DNA of 64,000 bases. Origin: Pseudomonas putida (GTDB taxonomy: Bacteria; Pseudomonadota; Gammaproteobacteria; Pseudomonadales; Pseudomonadaceae). Positions 45,518 through 53,507 of this stretch are shown one piece after another (the first letter of the stretch is position 1; each line of letters starts with the position of its first letter). The notes under the pieces were generated by a model. It had not been told where the DNA came from and did not search any database. It was given only the letters and a program-made list of their open reading frames with translations. The translations under genes were made by a program, and so were the position numbers. Location of the stretch: positions 186,001-250,000 of the forward strand of contig NZ_JAETZZ010000001.1 of assembly GCF_022627325.1 (NCBI RefSeq), given 5' to 3'.

Positions 45518-46120
45518 ATGTACAAGGTCTATGGCGACTACCAGTCGGGCAACTGTTACAAGGTCAAGCTGATGCTCAGCCTGCTGGACAGCCCTTATGA
45601 ATGGCATCCGGTGGATATCCTCAAGGGCGAGACCCAAACGCCTGAATTTCTGGCGATGAACCCCAATGGCAAGGTGCCGGTGCTGCAGCTGGAGGACGGC
45701 ACCTGCCTGTGGGAGTCCAACGCCATTCTCAATTTCCTGGCAGATGGCAGCGAGTACCTGCCCAGCGAGCCGCGCTTGCGTACCCAGGTACTGCAGTGGC
45801 AGTTTTTCGAGCAGTACAGCCATGAGCCTTACATAGCCGTGGCGCGGTTCATCCAGTTCTACCTGGGCTTGCCTGATGAGCGCGTGGACGAATACCGCAA
45901 GCTGCACAAGGGCGGCTACAAGGCATTGAAGGTGATGGAGCGGCAGTTGCAGATGACGCCGTATCTGGTGGGCGAGCAGTATTCGATTGCCGATGTGGCG
46001 TTGTATGCCTACACCCATGTGGCGCATCAGGGTGGGTTTGACCTGGCAGATTACCCGGGGGTGCGGGCTTGGTTGGACCGGGTGGCAGCGCATCCTCGGC
46101 ATGTGCCGATGGTGGGTTGA
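45518..46120 (+). CDS. Glutathione S-transferase
   Basis: The 200-residue protein has a thioredoxin-like N-terminal domain (YKVYGDYQSGNCYKVKLML, then NPNGKVPVLQLEDG with the cis-proline, and LWESNAIL) and an all-helical C-terminal domain (YSIADVALYAYTHVA). It resembles the bacterial GSTs that conjugate glutathione or act in detoxification. Ser/Cys at the active-site start (SGNC) fits this class. gggaggg precedes ATG 45518; the frame is open to 45479. It is divergent from benE with a 145-bp gap. Confidence 0.92.
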   Translation: MYKVYGDYQSGNCYKVKLMLSLLDSPYEWHPVDILKGETQTPEFLAMNPNGKVPVLQLEDGTCLWESNAILNFLADGSEYLPSEPRLRTQVLQWQFFEQYSHEPYIAVARFIQFYLGLPDERVDEYRKLHKGGYKALKVMERQLQMTPYLVGEQYSIADVALYAYTHVAHQGGFDLADYPGVRAWLDRVAAHPRHVPMVG

Positions 46121-46124
46121 GGCA

Positions 46125-46273
46125 TTACCGGCCCTATCGCCGGCAAGCCGGCCACATGGATTTGCGCCGGCTTTTAGAAATTGAGCAAGACGGTTGCTTC
46201 CACAGTTAAAGCGCAGGCCTGAAGACCTGCGCGGTCGCGGTGGGAGCCGGCTTGCCGGCGATAGGGCCAGTAC
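46125..46273. repeat. REPIN: two inverted REP elements with conserved spacer
   Basis: Left REP (46125-46152) with cgccggcaagccggc and right REP (46241-46273) in opposite orientation flank a spacer with ttgagcaagac and a small hairpin gcgcagg/cctgcgc (46211-46232). The same spacer, including ttgagcaagac, is found in the element after aroC at 53256. Confidence 0.85.
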
Positions 46274-46279
46274 GGTGTA

Positions 46280-46651
46280 TCAGGCCGACGCGAAGCGCTT
46301 GTCCAGGTAGGCAATGATTGCCTTGGACTCATACATCCAGGTCACATTGCCTTGCTCTTCGATGCGCAAGCACGGCACTTTCACTCGGCCGCCACCTTCG
46401 AGCAGCGCCTGGCGGTGCTCCGGGTCGTTCTTGGCATCGCGCAACGCCACTGGCACATTCAGGCGGTGCAGGGTGCGGCGGGTTTTCACGCAGAACGGGC
46501 ACGCATGGAACTGGTACAGCGCAAGGCCCTTGGCCTGCTGCTCGACCTGCGCCTGGGCCGCGGCATCACGCTTGCGCTTGGCCGGGCGGCTGATCAGGTC
46601 GCCGAACACGATGAGCTGGCCGAGGCCGACCCGCAAGGCTTTGACGATCAT
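46280..46651 (-). CDS. Glutaredoxin-like protein
   Basis: The 123-residue protein begins with a hydrophobic stretch and a Lys/Arg-rich segment (SRPAKRKRDAAAQ) and then a glutaredoxin fold with the CPFC active site in FHACPFCVKTRRTL, VPCLRI with the cis-proline and a C-terminal helix. It may be membrane-associated, as the N-terminus IVKALRVGLGQLIVFGDLI suggests. ATG 46651 has aggag 6 nt upstream; the upstream TTG in frame is less likely. A REPIN follows. Role: thiol-disulphide exchange or deglutathionylation, partner unknown. Confidence 0.88.
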   Translation of the reverse strand: MIVKALRVGLGQLIVFGDLISRPAKRKRDAAAQAQVEQQAKGLALYQFHACPFCVKTRRTLHRLNVPVALRDAKNDPEHRQALLEGGGRVKVPCLRIEEQGNVTWMYESKAIIAYLDKRFASA

Positions 46652-46664
46652 CTGCAACTCCTGA

Positions 46665-46692
46665 AAAGAAAAAGCCGACCCACAGGGCCGGC
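46665..46692 (-). terminator. Terminator of folE
   Basis: Imperfect 8-bp stem gccgaccc/gggccggc (one mismatch) followed on the minus strand by ctttttcttttc. It lies 16 bp after the folE stop. Confidence 0.75.
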
Positions 46693-46708
46693 TCGGGTCA
46701 CGCGCCGA

Positions 46709-47254
46709 TCATTTGATCAGGCCGAGAAACTCCATGCGCGTGGCCGGGTTGTCGCGGAATTCGCCAAGCATCACCGAAGTGAGCATGGTCGAGTTCTGCT
46801 TCTCCACACCGCGCATCATCATGCACATGTGCTTGGCTTCGATAACCACCGCCACACCCGCAGCGCCGGTCACCTGCTGCACGGCATCGGCGATCTGGCG
46901 GCTGAGGTTTTCCTGGATCTGCAGGCGGCGGGCGTACATGTCGACGATCCGCGCGACCTTGGACAGGCCCAGTACCTTGCCCTTGGGCAGGTACGCCACG
47001 TGCGCCTTGCCAATGAACGGCAGCATGTGGTGTTCGCACATCGAATACAGCTCGATGTCCCGGACCAGCACCATTTCGCTGTTGTCGGAGGTGAACAGTG
47101 CGCCGTTGGTCACTTCTTCCAGCGTCTGCTCATAACCGCGGCAAAGGTACTTCATGGCCTTTGCAGCCCGCTTGGGCGTGTCGAGCAGGCCCTCACGGGA
47201 GACGTCCTCGCCGATCTGGCTGAGGATCTCGGTGTAGTTCTGTTCCAGGGACAT
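46709..47254 (-). CDS. folE: GTP cyclohydrolase I
   Basis: FolE converts GTP to dihydroneopterin triphosphate, first step of folate and pterin synthesis. The 181 residues have the zinc-site [10 protein letters not shown] and the family motifs [18 protein letters not shown], split here, and [12 protein letters not shown] with the second zinc Cys. ATG 47254 ([11 protein letters not shown]) with aggtag upstream fits the family; the frame is open to 47281. Pseudomonas often has two FolE paralogues; this is the compact type. The Smr gene lies upstream in the same direction. Confidence 0.95.
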   Translation of the reverse strand: MSLEQNYTEILSQIGEDVSREGLLDTPKRAAKAMKYLCRGYEQTLEEVTNGALFTSDNSEMVLVRDIELYSMCEHHMLPFIGKAHVAYLPKGKVLGLSKVARIVDMYARRLQIQENLSRQIADAVQQVTGAAGVAVVIEAKHMCMMMRGVEKQNSTMLTSVMLGEFRDNPATRMEFLGLIK

Positions 47255-47324
47255 GTATCTACCTGTGGGAAAAAATCGCAAAAACGAAGGTTACGGCGGC
47301 AAAGCCTGCGCTGCAAGCGTGGCG

Positions 47325-47885
47325 TTACTCGTCGCGGCCTTCCATCATGGTTCGTTTGAGCATTACGTACACGGCACCGGTGCCGCCATGGCGAGCCTGG
47401 CAGGAGGTGAAACCGAGCACCTGCGGGTGCTGGCGCAGCCAGGTGTTGACGTGGCTCTTGATCATTGGGCGCTTGCCATCCAGGCGTGCGGCCTTGCCGT
47501 GGGTCACGCGCACGCAGCGTACTTCCAGCTTGGTAGCCTCGGCAATGAACGCCCACAGGGTTTCGCGGGCCTTCTCCACCGTCATGCCGTGCAGGTCGAG
47601 GCTACCCTCGAAGGCGATCTGGCCGAGTTTGAGCTTGCGCAGCTGGGTTTCCTGCACGCCGTCGCGGCGCCACATCAACTCGTCTTCGGCACCCACGTCG
47701 ATCACGAACTGGTCGGACAGCCCGTCGATCACCAACGTCTGGTCACTGCGCACGGTCGCCGCCTGGCGCAGGCCAGCCAGCTGCTTGCGGTCAGCCTTGG
47801 GTTTGCCGACCTCGGCACGGTCGTGCTTGATCGGCTTGACGCCGCGCACCTCGGCGCTGAACAGGGAAAAATCGTCGTCTTGCAT
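47325..47885 (-). CDS. Smr domain protein (YdaL-like endonuclease family)
   Basis: The 186-residue protein has a C-terminal Smr domain: DLHGMTVEKARETLWAFI with the D-L-H-G motif, VRCVRVTHGKAARLDGKRP (the TGxG region is altered to THGK), and TSCQARHGGTGAVYVMLK. Smr proteins bind or nick nucleic acid; single-domain members such as YdaL have nuclease activity. The N-terminal 90 residues are polar and carry RQAATVRSDQTLVIDGL, a conserved family part. It lies 70 bp before folE on the same strand and may be cotranscribed. Confidence 0.88.
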   Translation of the reverse strand: MQDDDFSLFSAEVRGVKPIKHDRAEVGKPKADRKQLAGLRQAATVRSDQTLVIDGLSDQFVIDVGAEDELMWRRDGVQETQLRKLKLGQIAFEGSLDLHGMTVEKARETLWAFIAEATKLEVRCVRVTHGKAARLDGKRPMIKSHVNTWLRQHPQVLGFTSCQARHGGTGAVYVMLKRTMMEGRDE

Positions 47886-47940
47886 GGTGCCTCCACGTGG
47901 GCGGCGTAGTTTACGCGATCAACCCTGTGGCGTCAGCAAT

Positions 47941-47966
47941 GCCCCTGCCCTTGGCAGGGCAGGGGC
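47941..47966. terminator. Terminator after the small membrane-protein gene
   Basis: Perfect 11-bp stem gcccctgccct/agggcaggggc with loop tggc, located between the stop at 47982 and the Smr gene start at 47885 (both minus). T tract is absent, so strength is uncertain. Confidence 0.6.
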
Positions 47967-47981
47967 GCTTGGGCAAAGCGT

Positions 47982-48302
47982 TCAGTCGTGCTTCTTCATC
48001 AGGTGCGGCGACATGTTCAGCTCCCGCCCGCGGCGCAGGCGAATGCGGCTGCGCCGCCAGAAGCGCACGCCCAGGTACAGCAGCAACAGCCCGGCCACGC
48101 TCAGGGTAATCGAAAGCGGGCGGTTGGCATTGAGCTCGGCAAAGGCTGGGTAATTACCCAGCAGCCCAGCGATGCCGGCCATGGCCAGCAGCACACCGAA
48201 GGTGGCTAGCAGCGCCGACAGGCCGGCGGCCAGGCGGGCGCCCCAGTTGCTCGGTTGGCGCTGGCGCAGGCGTTTGGCGTCGAAACTGCCTTTGAGTTTC
48301 AT
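47982..48302 (-). CDS. Small two-helix membrane protein
   Basis: The 106-residue protein starts at ATG 48302 with agagga upstream; the frame is open to 48341. After a basic N-terminus (MKLKGSFDAKRLRQRQ) it has two membrane helices (about residues 25-45 and 62-82) and a strongly basic tail (RFWRRSRIRLRRGRE). I do not recognise a family; it appears to be a small inner-membrane protein of unknown role. Confidence 0.72.
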   Translation of the reverse strand: MKLKGSFDAKRLRQRQPSNWGARLAAGLSALLATFGVLLAMAGIAGLLGNYPAFAELNANRPLSITLSVAGLLLLYLGVRFWRRSRIRLRRGRELNMSPHLMKKHD

Positions 48303-48391
48303 TCCGATTTCCTCTGTGGATATCCGGAATTGGACCCGCAACCGGCCCCCGGGTTCCGCCCGGCTGCCGGGCGGTGGTCAGCTCGCCAGGT

Positions 48392-48982
48392 TCAGATCAG
48401 GCTGGCGGTGGGGGCGACGCAGGCGAAGTTGTCGGCCATGACGGCCATTTCGCACTCGTGAATCTGCGCAGCGGGTATCACGCGGTCTTTCAAGGCCAGG
48501 TCGCGGGTCGCCGAAGCGTCTTGCACCAAGGTGCAACGATAACCATAGTCCTTGGCCCGGCGTACGGTGGTGCTGACGCTGGAATGGCTCATGAAGCCGC
48601 AGACGATCAGGTCCAGGTGCCCCAGCTCCTGCAGGGTTTCGTGCAGCTTGGTGTTCTTGAAGGCATTTGGCATGCGCTTTTCGATGATTATTTCACCGTC
48701 GCGTGGCTCCAGCCCCGGGATGAATTCACCGGCAGGGCCTTGGGGGTCGAAGCGGCCGCCGACGGTACCGAGGTGGCGGACGTGGATGATCGGACGGCCA
48801 GCCTTGCGGGCGGCGTCGAGCAACCTGGCGATGTTGGCCACGGCCTCGTCCATGCCCGACAGCGCGAGCGGACCACTGAGGTACTCTTTTTGCGCATCGA
48901 TGACGATCAGGCTGGCTTGGCTCAGCTTGGCCGGCGGGTAATCGCGACCAGTGAGGCGGAACATCGTGGTTGGAACGGACAT
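48392..48982 (-). CDS. Isochorismatase-family hydrolase with Ser at the usual Cys position
   Basis: The 196-residue protein has the isochorismatase-like fold: VIDAQKEYL (Asp29), IIEKRMPNAF (Lys), and VCGFMSHSSVSTTVRRA. In nicotinamidase-type relatives the last motif is G-x-M-T-H-x-C-V and the Cys is the nucleophile; here that residue is Ser (codon agc at the complement of about 48577-48579). EntB/PhzD isochorismatases also lack the Cys, so a vinyl-ether or other non-thioester mechanism is possible, as is a serine-dependent or inactive enzyme. ATG 48982 has aaggag 6 nt upstream. Divergent from prmB. Confidence 0.85.
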   Translation of the reverse strand: MSVPTTMFRLTGRDYPPAKLSQASLIVIDAQKEYLSGPLALSGMDEAVANIARLLDAARKAGRPIIHVRHLGTVGGRFDPQGPAGEFIPGLEPRDGEIIIEKRMPNAFKNTKLHETLQELGHLDLIVCGFMSHSSVSTTVRRAKDYGYRCTLVQDASATRDLALKDRVIPAAQIHECEMAVMADNFACVAPTASLI

Positions 48983-49161
48983 CAAGGGCTCCTTGGAAGG
49001 GCTTTTGTATCGCTATTCTCCCTTGCCTTGGCGCCAATGGGAATGGTTGACAACCAAACCTGCGCAGTTACTGGCCTGTGGCTACCCACTGGGCGATCCG
49101 CAGGAACATTTGTGCGGTGCGGGCTGTTAGACTTTTGTCCAGATATCAATAGGAGTACCCC

Positions 49162-50070
49162 GTGATCACATCTCGTCTGCGCACCTTGCGCGACCATATC
49201 CGCTGGGCAGTCAGCCGCTTCCACGAGCACGAGCTGTTTTTCGGCCATGGTGCCGACAACGCCTGGGATGAAGCCCGCCTGCTGGTGCTGGGCGCCGTGC
49301 ACCTGCCGTGGGAAATCGCCGACAGCTACCTGGATTGCCAGCTTGAGGACGACGAGCGTGTACGCCTGCAGCACCTGCTCAAGCGCCGTATCGAAGACCG
49401 TGTACCCACGGCATACCTGTTGGGTGAGGCGTGGTTCTGTGGCATGTCGTTCATCGTGGACGAGCGTGTGCTGGTACCGCGTTCGCCGATCGGCGAGCTG
49501 ATCGAAAATCGCTTCGAGCCGTGGCTGGCCAGCGAGCCTGCGCGCATTCTCGACCTGTGCACCGGCTCGGGTTGCATCGGTATCGTGGCGGCCGAGGTGT
49601 TCCCCGAGGCCGAGGTGGTGTTGGCCGACCTGTCCTTCGAAGCGCTTGAAGTGGCCAACCAGAACATCGAACGCCATGGCCTGGACGAGCGTGTGTACAC
49701 GGTGCAGGGCGACGGCTTTGCGGGCCTGCCGGGGCAGCGCTTCGACCTGATCCTGTCCAACCCGCCGTATGTCGATGCCGAGGACTTCGGCGACATGCCG
49801 GCCGAGTATCACCACGAGCCGAAAATGGGCCTGGCCTGCGGCAACGATGGCCTGGACCTGGTGCGGCGCATGCTGGCCGAGGCGGCCGAGCACCTGACTG
49901 AGAAGGGCCTGCTGATTGTCGAGGTGGGCAATAGCCAGGTGCATGTCGAGCAACTGTACCCGGAGGTCGACTTCGCCTGGCTGGACTTCGAGCGCGGTGG
50001 GCATGGGGTCTTCATGCTGACGGCAGAGCAGTGCCGGCAGCATCAGGAACTGTTCAAGGCCCGCCTCTGA
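49162..50070 (+). CDS. prmB: Ribosomal protein uL3 glutamine N5-methyltransferase
   Basis: PrmB methylates a glutamine of ribosomal protein L3 with SAM. The 302 residues carry an N-terminal helical part, the SAM motif [18 protein letters not shown] and the catalytic NPPYVDAED, the Gln-methyltransferase N-P-P-Y motif. It starts with GTG 49162, taggag 6 nt upstream. In Pseudomonas prmB commonly lies near aroC, as here. Length matches the family. Confidence 0.95.
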   Translation: MITSRLRTLRDHIRWAVSRFHEHELFFGHGADNAWDEARLLVLGAVHLPWEIADSYLDCQLEDDERVRLQHLLKRRIEDRVPTAYLLGEAWFCGMSFIVDERVLVPRSPIGELIENRFEPWLASEPARILDLCTGSGCIGIVAAEVFPEAEVVLADLSFEALEVANQNIERHGLDERVYTVQGDGFAGLPGQRFDLILSNPPYVDAEDFGDMPAEYHHEPKMGLACGNDGLDLVRRMLAEAAEHLTEKGLLIVEVGNSQVHVEQLYPEVDFAWLDFERGGHGVFMLTAEQCRQHQELFKARL

Positions 50071-50138
50071 TCGGGGCTTGACGGGATAGGGGCATGCCCA
50101 GGTTGCACGGTCTCAACCGCTGCAACACCCGTGGCATG

Positions 50139-50160
50139 CACCCGCCCGCGCTAGCGGGTG
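50139..50160. terminator. Hairpin overlapping the stop of the 50151-50939 gene
   Basis: Arms cacccgc and gcgggtg (7 bp) surround the stop codon of the minus-strand gene, between it and the convergent prmB. Without a T tract it is a weak terminator candidate. Confidence 0.4.
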
Positions 50161-50939
50161 GCAATCCAGATCAACAACCCTGCCTGGAACACCGCGAACG
50201 CCACCAGGCAGGTAATGGTAAAGCGCAGCCCGCTATCCTCGCGGCGGTACTTGGCCACCCGCTCATCGCGCTCGCGCAGTTGCGCTTCCTTTTCCAAAAG
50301 GTTCTGCTCGGCCTGCTGCAGCATCCCGGCCGCCTCGAGCATGGTCACCCGTTGCACTTTCTCACTGTTCCAGCCGCCCTTGAGCTGGCCCACCGTGGCC
50401 TCTACCGTGCGGCCTTTGAGGTGCTGCCCGTCGGTGTACTCGACCTCAAGGCCGGTTGCGGTCAGGAAGCGGTCGCGGCGCAGGCGCGTGTCCTCGTTCA
50501 GCGCGTCCTTGTTCGGCAGCGCCATGCCTTCAATGTGGTAGTGCGGCCACTTGCGCTGCAACCACTGCACCGCCTGGGCCAGCATGAAGCGCCCCAGGCC
50601 GCGGTTCAGTGGCTCCAGCTGCAGGCCGCTGTCGCTGCCGAGGCTCACCCGCCGCTCAAGGTGGTCGACCCGCACATCCAGTTGGTTCTGCTCCTTGCGC
50701 ACCTTCTGCCCGGGCAGGCGGATTTCCATGCGCAGCAGGCTGTGCGCCTTGTCGTGGCGCTCGGCGTGGCCGAACTCGACGAAACGCAGCGGCCGTGCGC
50801 CGCTGTTGCGGTCGGTGGGCAGCGGCGCCAGGCGCAGCAGCTGAAAGTGTTCTACTGCCAGGTCAGCCCAGGGCAGCACGGGGCTGTCCGGGGCTTGCGG
50901 CTCTTCGGCCGGCTCTACGGCGGCGGGGGCGTCGGTCAT
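50151..50939 (-). CDS. Predicted C-tail-anchored protein of unknown function
   Basis: I do not recognise a family. The 262 residues start acidic and Pro-rich, are soluble in the middle, have a coiled coil near 205-235 (AEQNLLEKEAQLRERDERVA) and end with one membrane helix (FTITCLVAFAVFQAGLLIWI) that would anchor it with most of the chain in the cytoplasm. It is convergent with prmB; the alpha/beta hydrolase gene lies 81 bp upstream. No catalytic motif is obvious. Confidence 0.75.
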   Translation of the reverse strand: MTDAPAAVEPAEEPQAPDSPVLPWADLAVEHFQLLRLAPLPTDRNSGARPLRFVEFGHAERHDKAHSLLRMEIRLPGQKVRKEQNQLDVRVDHLERRVSLGSDSGLQLEPLNRGLGRFMLAQAVQWLQRKWPHYHIEGMALPNKDALNEDTRLRRDRFLTATGLEVEYTDGQHLKGRTVEATVGQLKGGWNSEKVQRVTMLEAAGMLQQAEQNLLEKEAQLRERDERVAKYRREDSGLRFTITCLVAFAVFQAGLLIWIATR

Positions 50940-51020
50940 CAGGGCGTTCTCACATGCAAGCCAATACCGAGCTTATCGGCCGTATCGCCCAGGACCTGAG
51001 GCCATTGTGCAGCGATCTCC

Positions 51021-51983
51021 TCAGGCTGAGGGCAACTGATGAATGAACGTCACCACCCGCTGACCCAGCTCACGGGCCAGCGGCAGTTCAGGGTTCAGAT
51101 AGCTGTCGCGCTGTTCGCTCATGGCTTTGGGGCTGATGCGCAGCATGTGGTTCATGCCGTCGATCAGTACCAGCTGGGCATCGGGTTTGGCCGCCTTCAG
51201 GCGTTCGGCATCAGCCACATCGACTTGCACGTCGTTGCGGCCCTGGATGATCAGCGCCGGCATCGGCAGGCGGGCGAAGGCCTTGGCCGGGTCCTGCCGG
51301 AACAGTGAGATCAGGTAGGGCTGCACGCTGGGGCGGAAAACCTGACGCAGGGGCGCGGGGACATCCAGGCTGGTCTGCCCGGCCTGCAGGCGGTCGAGCA
51401 GGGCGCTGGTGCGGGCCAGTTGCGCGGGTGGCATGCGCTGCGCCAGTTGCTCGCGCAGCACATCGGCGATGGGCCGGCCGCTGCCGGCCAGGGTGATTAC
51501 CGCGCTGGCGCCGGCCTGCTCGGCGGCCAGGCTGGCGATCAGTGCGCCTTCGCTGTGGCCGACCAGTATCAGCGGGCCGAAGCGCGGGTCGGCCTTGAGC
51601 TTGCGGCTCCAGGCCACCACATCGGCAACGTAGCGCTCGACACTGAGGTTGCGCTCATCGGGGGTGGCCGGCAGGCTGGCGGCCACGCCGCGCTTGTCGT
51701 AACGCACGCTGGCAATGTGCTCATTGGCCAGCAGCAGCGCCAGGCGCTTGAGGTTGTCGATACGCCCCGAGGCCGGGTTGTTGCCGTCGCGGTCGGTGGG
51801 GCCGGAGCCGGCGATGATCAACACCACAGGGGGTGGTGTGGCCTGCTGCGGCAACAGCAGGCTGCCATGCAGCACGCCCTGGCCTGTGTCCAGGTCGATA
51901 GGGCGTTGCAGGACGGTGGGTGAGGCTGCCTGGGCAAGGCCGGTGCACAGCAGGAGGAACAGGGCGACGAAGCGCGGCATCAT
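51021..51983 (-). CDS. Secreted or periplasmic alpha/beta hydrolase
   Basis: The 320-residue protein has a signal peptide (MPRFVALFLLLCTGLAQA, cleaved near AQA-A) and an alpha/beta-hydrolase domain: oxyanion region LIIAGSGPTDRDGNN, nucleophile elbow LVGHSEGALIAS, acid QGRNDVQVD and His in DGMNHML. It fits the serine aminopeptidase/lysophospholipase-like group; the substrate is unknown. ATG 51983 and 51980 are both possible. Divergent from aroC. Confidence 0.88.
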   Translation of the reverse strand: MMPRFVALFLLLCTGLAQAASPTVLQRPIDLDTGQGVLHGSLLLPQQATPPPVVLIIAGSGPTDRDGNNPASGRIDNLKRLALLLANEHIASVRYDKRGVAASLPATPDERNLSVERYVADVVAWSRKLKADPRFGPLILVGHSEGALIASLAAEQAGASAVITLAGSGRPIADVLREQLAQRMPPAQLARTSALLDRLQAGQTSLDVPAPLRQVFRPSVQPYLISLFRQDPAKAFARLPMPALIIQGRNDVQVDVADAERLKAAKPDAQLVLIDGMNHMLRISPKAMSEQRDSYLNPELPLARELGQRVVTFIHQLPSA

Positions 51984-52155
51984 GCGGTACTACATGGGGA
52001 GATGTGGCGTTTGACCCAATGTTCGTGGGAAGGTTCGGCAGATGGCATGGCTATGATCGCTTCTCGCCGGCAGCCGGTGACAGGGCGCTCACAGATCAGC
52101 GTTCCATCTGTATACTGCTGCTCTCGTCAATTTCAGGCAGACTCGCGGAGCGTCC

Positions 52156-53247
52156 ATGTCCGGCAATACCTACGGCAAGCTGTTCACTGTCACCACCGCT
52201 GGCGAAAGCCATGGCCCGGCGTTGGTCGCCATTGTCGATGGCTGCCCTCCGGGCCTGGAACTCTCCCTCGCCGACCTGCAGCACGACCTCGACCGGCGCA
52301 AGCCCGGTACCAGCCGGCACACCACCCAGCGCCAGGAACCGGACGAGGTGGAGATCCTCTCCGGCGTGTTCGAAGGCCGTACCACTGGTTGCTCGATCGG
52401 CCTGCTGATCCGCAACACCGACCAGAAGTCCAAGGACTACTCGACGATCAAGGACCTGTTCCGCCCGGCCCACGCCGACTACACCTACCACCACAAATAT
52501 GGCCTGCGCGACTACCGCGGCGGTGGCCGCAGCTCGGCCCGTGAAACTGCCATGCGCGTGGCGGCCGGTGCCATTGCCAAGAAGTACCTGGCCACCCAGG
52601 GCATCCAGGTGCGCGGCTACATGAGCCAGCTGGGGCCAATCGAAATCCCCTTCAAGACCTGGGATTCGGTGCAGGACAACGCCTTCTTCAGCCCCGATCC
52701 GGACAAGGTGCCAGAGCTGGAGGCTTACATGGACCAGCTGCGCCGCGACCAGGACTCGGTCGGGGCGAAAATCACCGTGGTGGCCGAAGGCGTGATGCCG
52801 GGCCTGGGTGAGCCGATTTTCGATCGCCTGGACGCGGAGCTGGCCCATGCGCTGATGAGCATCAATGCGGTGAAGGGCGTTGAAATCGGTGCCGGCTTCG
52901 CCAGCATCGCCCAGCGCGGCACCGAGCACCGCGACGAGCTGACCCCTGAAGGCTTCCTCAGCAACAATGCGGGCGGGATTCTGGGCGGTATCAGCTCGGG
53001 CCAGCCGATCGTCGCCCACCTGGCGCTCAAGCCGACCTCCAGCATCACCGTGCCGGGCCGGTCGATCGACGTGGACGGCAACCCGGTCGATGTCGTCACC
53101 AAAGGCCGTCATGACCCGTGCGTTGGCATTCGCGCAACGCCCATCGCCGAAGCGATGATGGCCATCGTGCTGATGGATCACCTGCTGCGTCACCGGGCGC
53201 AGAATGCCGAAGTGAAGGTCGCTACTCCGGTTCTGCGCCAGCTCTGA
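52156..53247 (+). CDS. aroC: Chorismate synthase
   Basis: AroC removes phosphate from EPSP to give chorismate using reduced FMN. The 363 residues have all family signatures: [18 protein letters not shown], split here, [18 protein letters not shown], and [19 protein letters not shown] in the C-terminal part. Length is typical. The coding end (ccagctctga) is repeated downstream as part of a degenerate tandem repeat (53349-53449). An MFS gene follows after 260 bp filled with REP DNA. Confidence 0.97.
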   Translation: MSGNTYGKLFTVTTAGESHGPALVAIVDGCPPGLELSLADLQHDLDRRKPGTSRHTTQRQEPDEVEILSGVFEGRTTGCSIGLLIRNTDQKSKDYSTIKDLFRPAHADYTYHHKYGLRDYRGGGRSSARETAMRVAAGAIAKKYLATQGIQVRGYMSQLGPIEIPFKTWDSVQDNAFFSPDPDKVPELEAYMDQLRRDQDSVGAKITVVAEGVMPGLGEPIFDRLDAELAHALMSINAVKGVEIGAGFASIAQRGTEHRDELTPEGFLSNNAGGILGGISSGQPIVAHLALKPTSSITVPGRSIDVDGNPVDVVTKGRHDPCVGIRATPIAEAMMAIVLMDHLLRHRAQNAEVKVATPVLRQL

Positions 53248-53255
53248 TTCGACAG

Positions 53256-53482
53256 TACCGGCCCCATCGCCGGCAAGCCGGCTCCCACCGGGATCGCGCC
53301 AGCTTTGAGAAGTTGAGCAAGACAGCTGCCCCGCAATGTCCAGCGGGGCCAGCTCTGACTTCACAGAGCTGATCCAGTGGGCCCAGCTCTGATTTCACAG
53401 TGCTGTCCCAGTGTGGCCCAGCTCTGATTTCACGTGCTGCCCCAGTGGGAGCCGGCTTGCCGGCGATAGGGCCGGTACAGGC
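53256..53482. repeat. Expanded REPIN after aroC
   Basis: Inverted REP units lie at 53257-53287 (ccggccccatcgccggcaag) and 53450-53475 (gccggcttgccggcgatagg). The left half of the spacer, with ttgagcaagac, matches the REPIN at 46125; the right half is replaced by tandem repeats (next entry). No gene fits in this 260-bp gap. Confidence 0.85.
53349..53449. repeat. Three tandem 34-35-bp repeats related to the aroC 3' end
   Basis: Copies begin at 53349, 53383 and 53418, each with ccagctctga(c/t)ttcac, a variable centre and cccagtg or tccagtg. The first 10 bases equal the end of aroC (ccagctctga, 53238-53247), so the array looks seeded from that sequence. Confidence 0.8.
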
Positions 53483-53507
53483 AATATCCCTTTCTGGCTG
53501 AGCCCTG

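Noticed and set aside
46352..47359. 335-residue plus-strand frame over glutaredoxin and folE
   Set aside because: Antisense to two genes with clear catalytic motifs.
53349..53449. Possible CRISPR array after aroC
   Set aside because: Units are only three, nearly contiguous and without unique spacers; they are tandem repeats in a REPIN. No cas genes are present and no other repeat-spacer pattern was seen.
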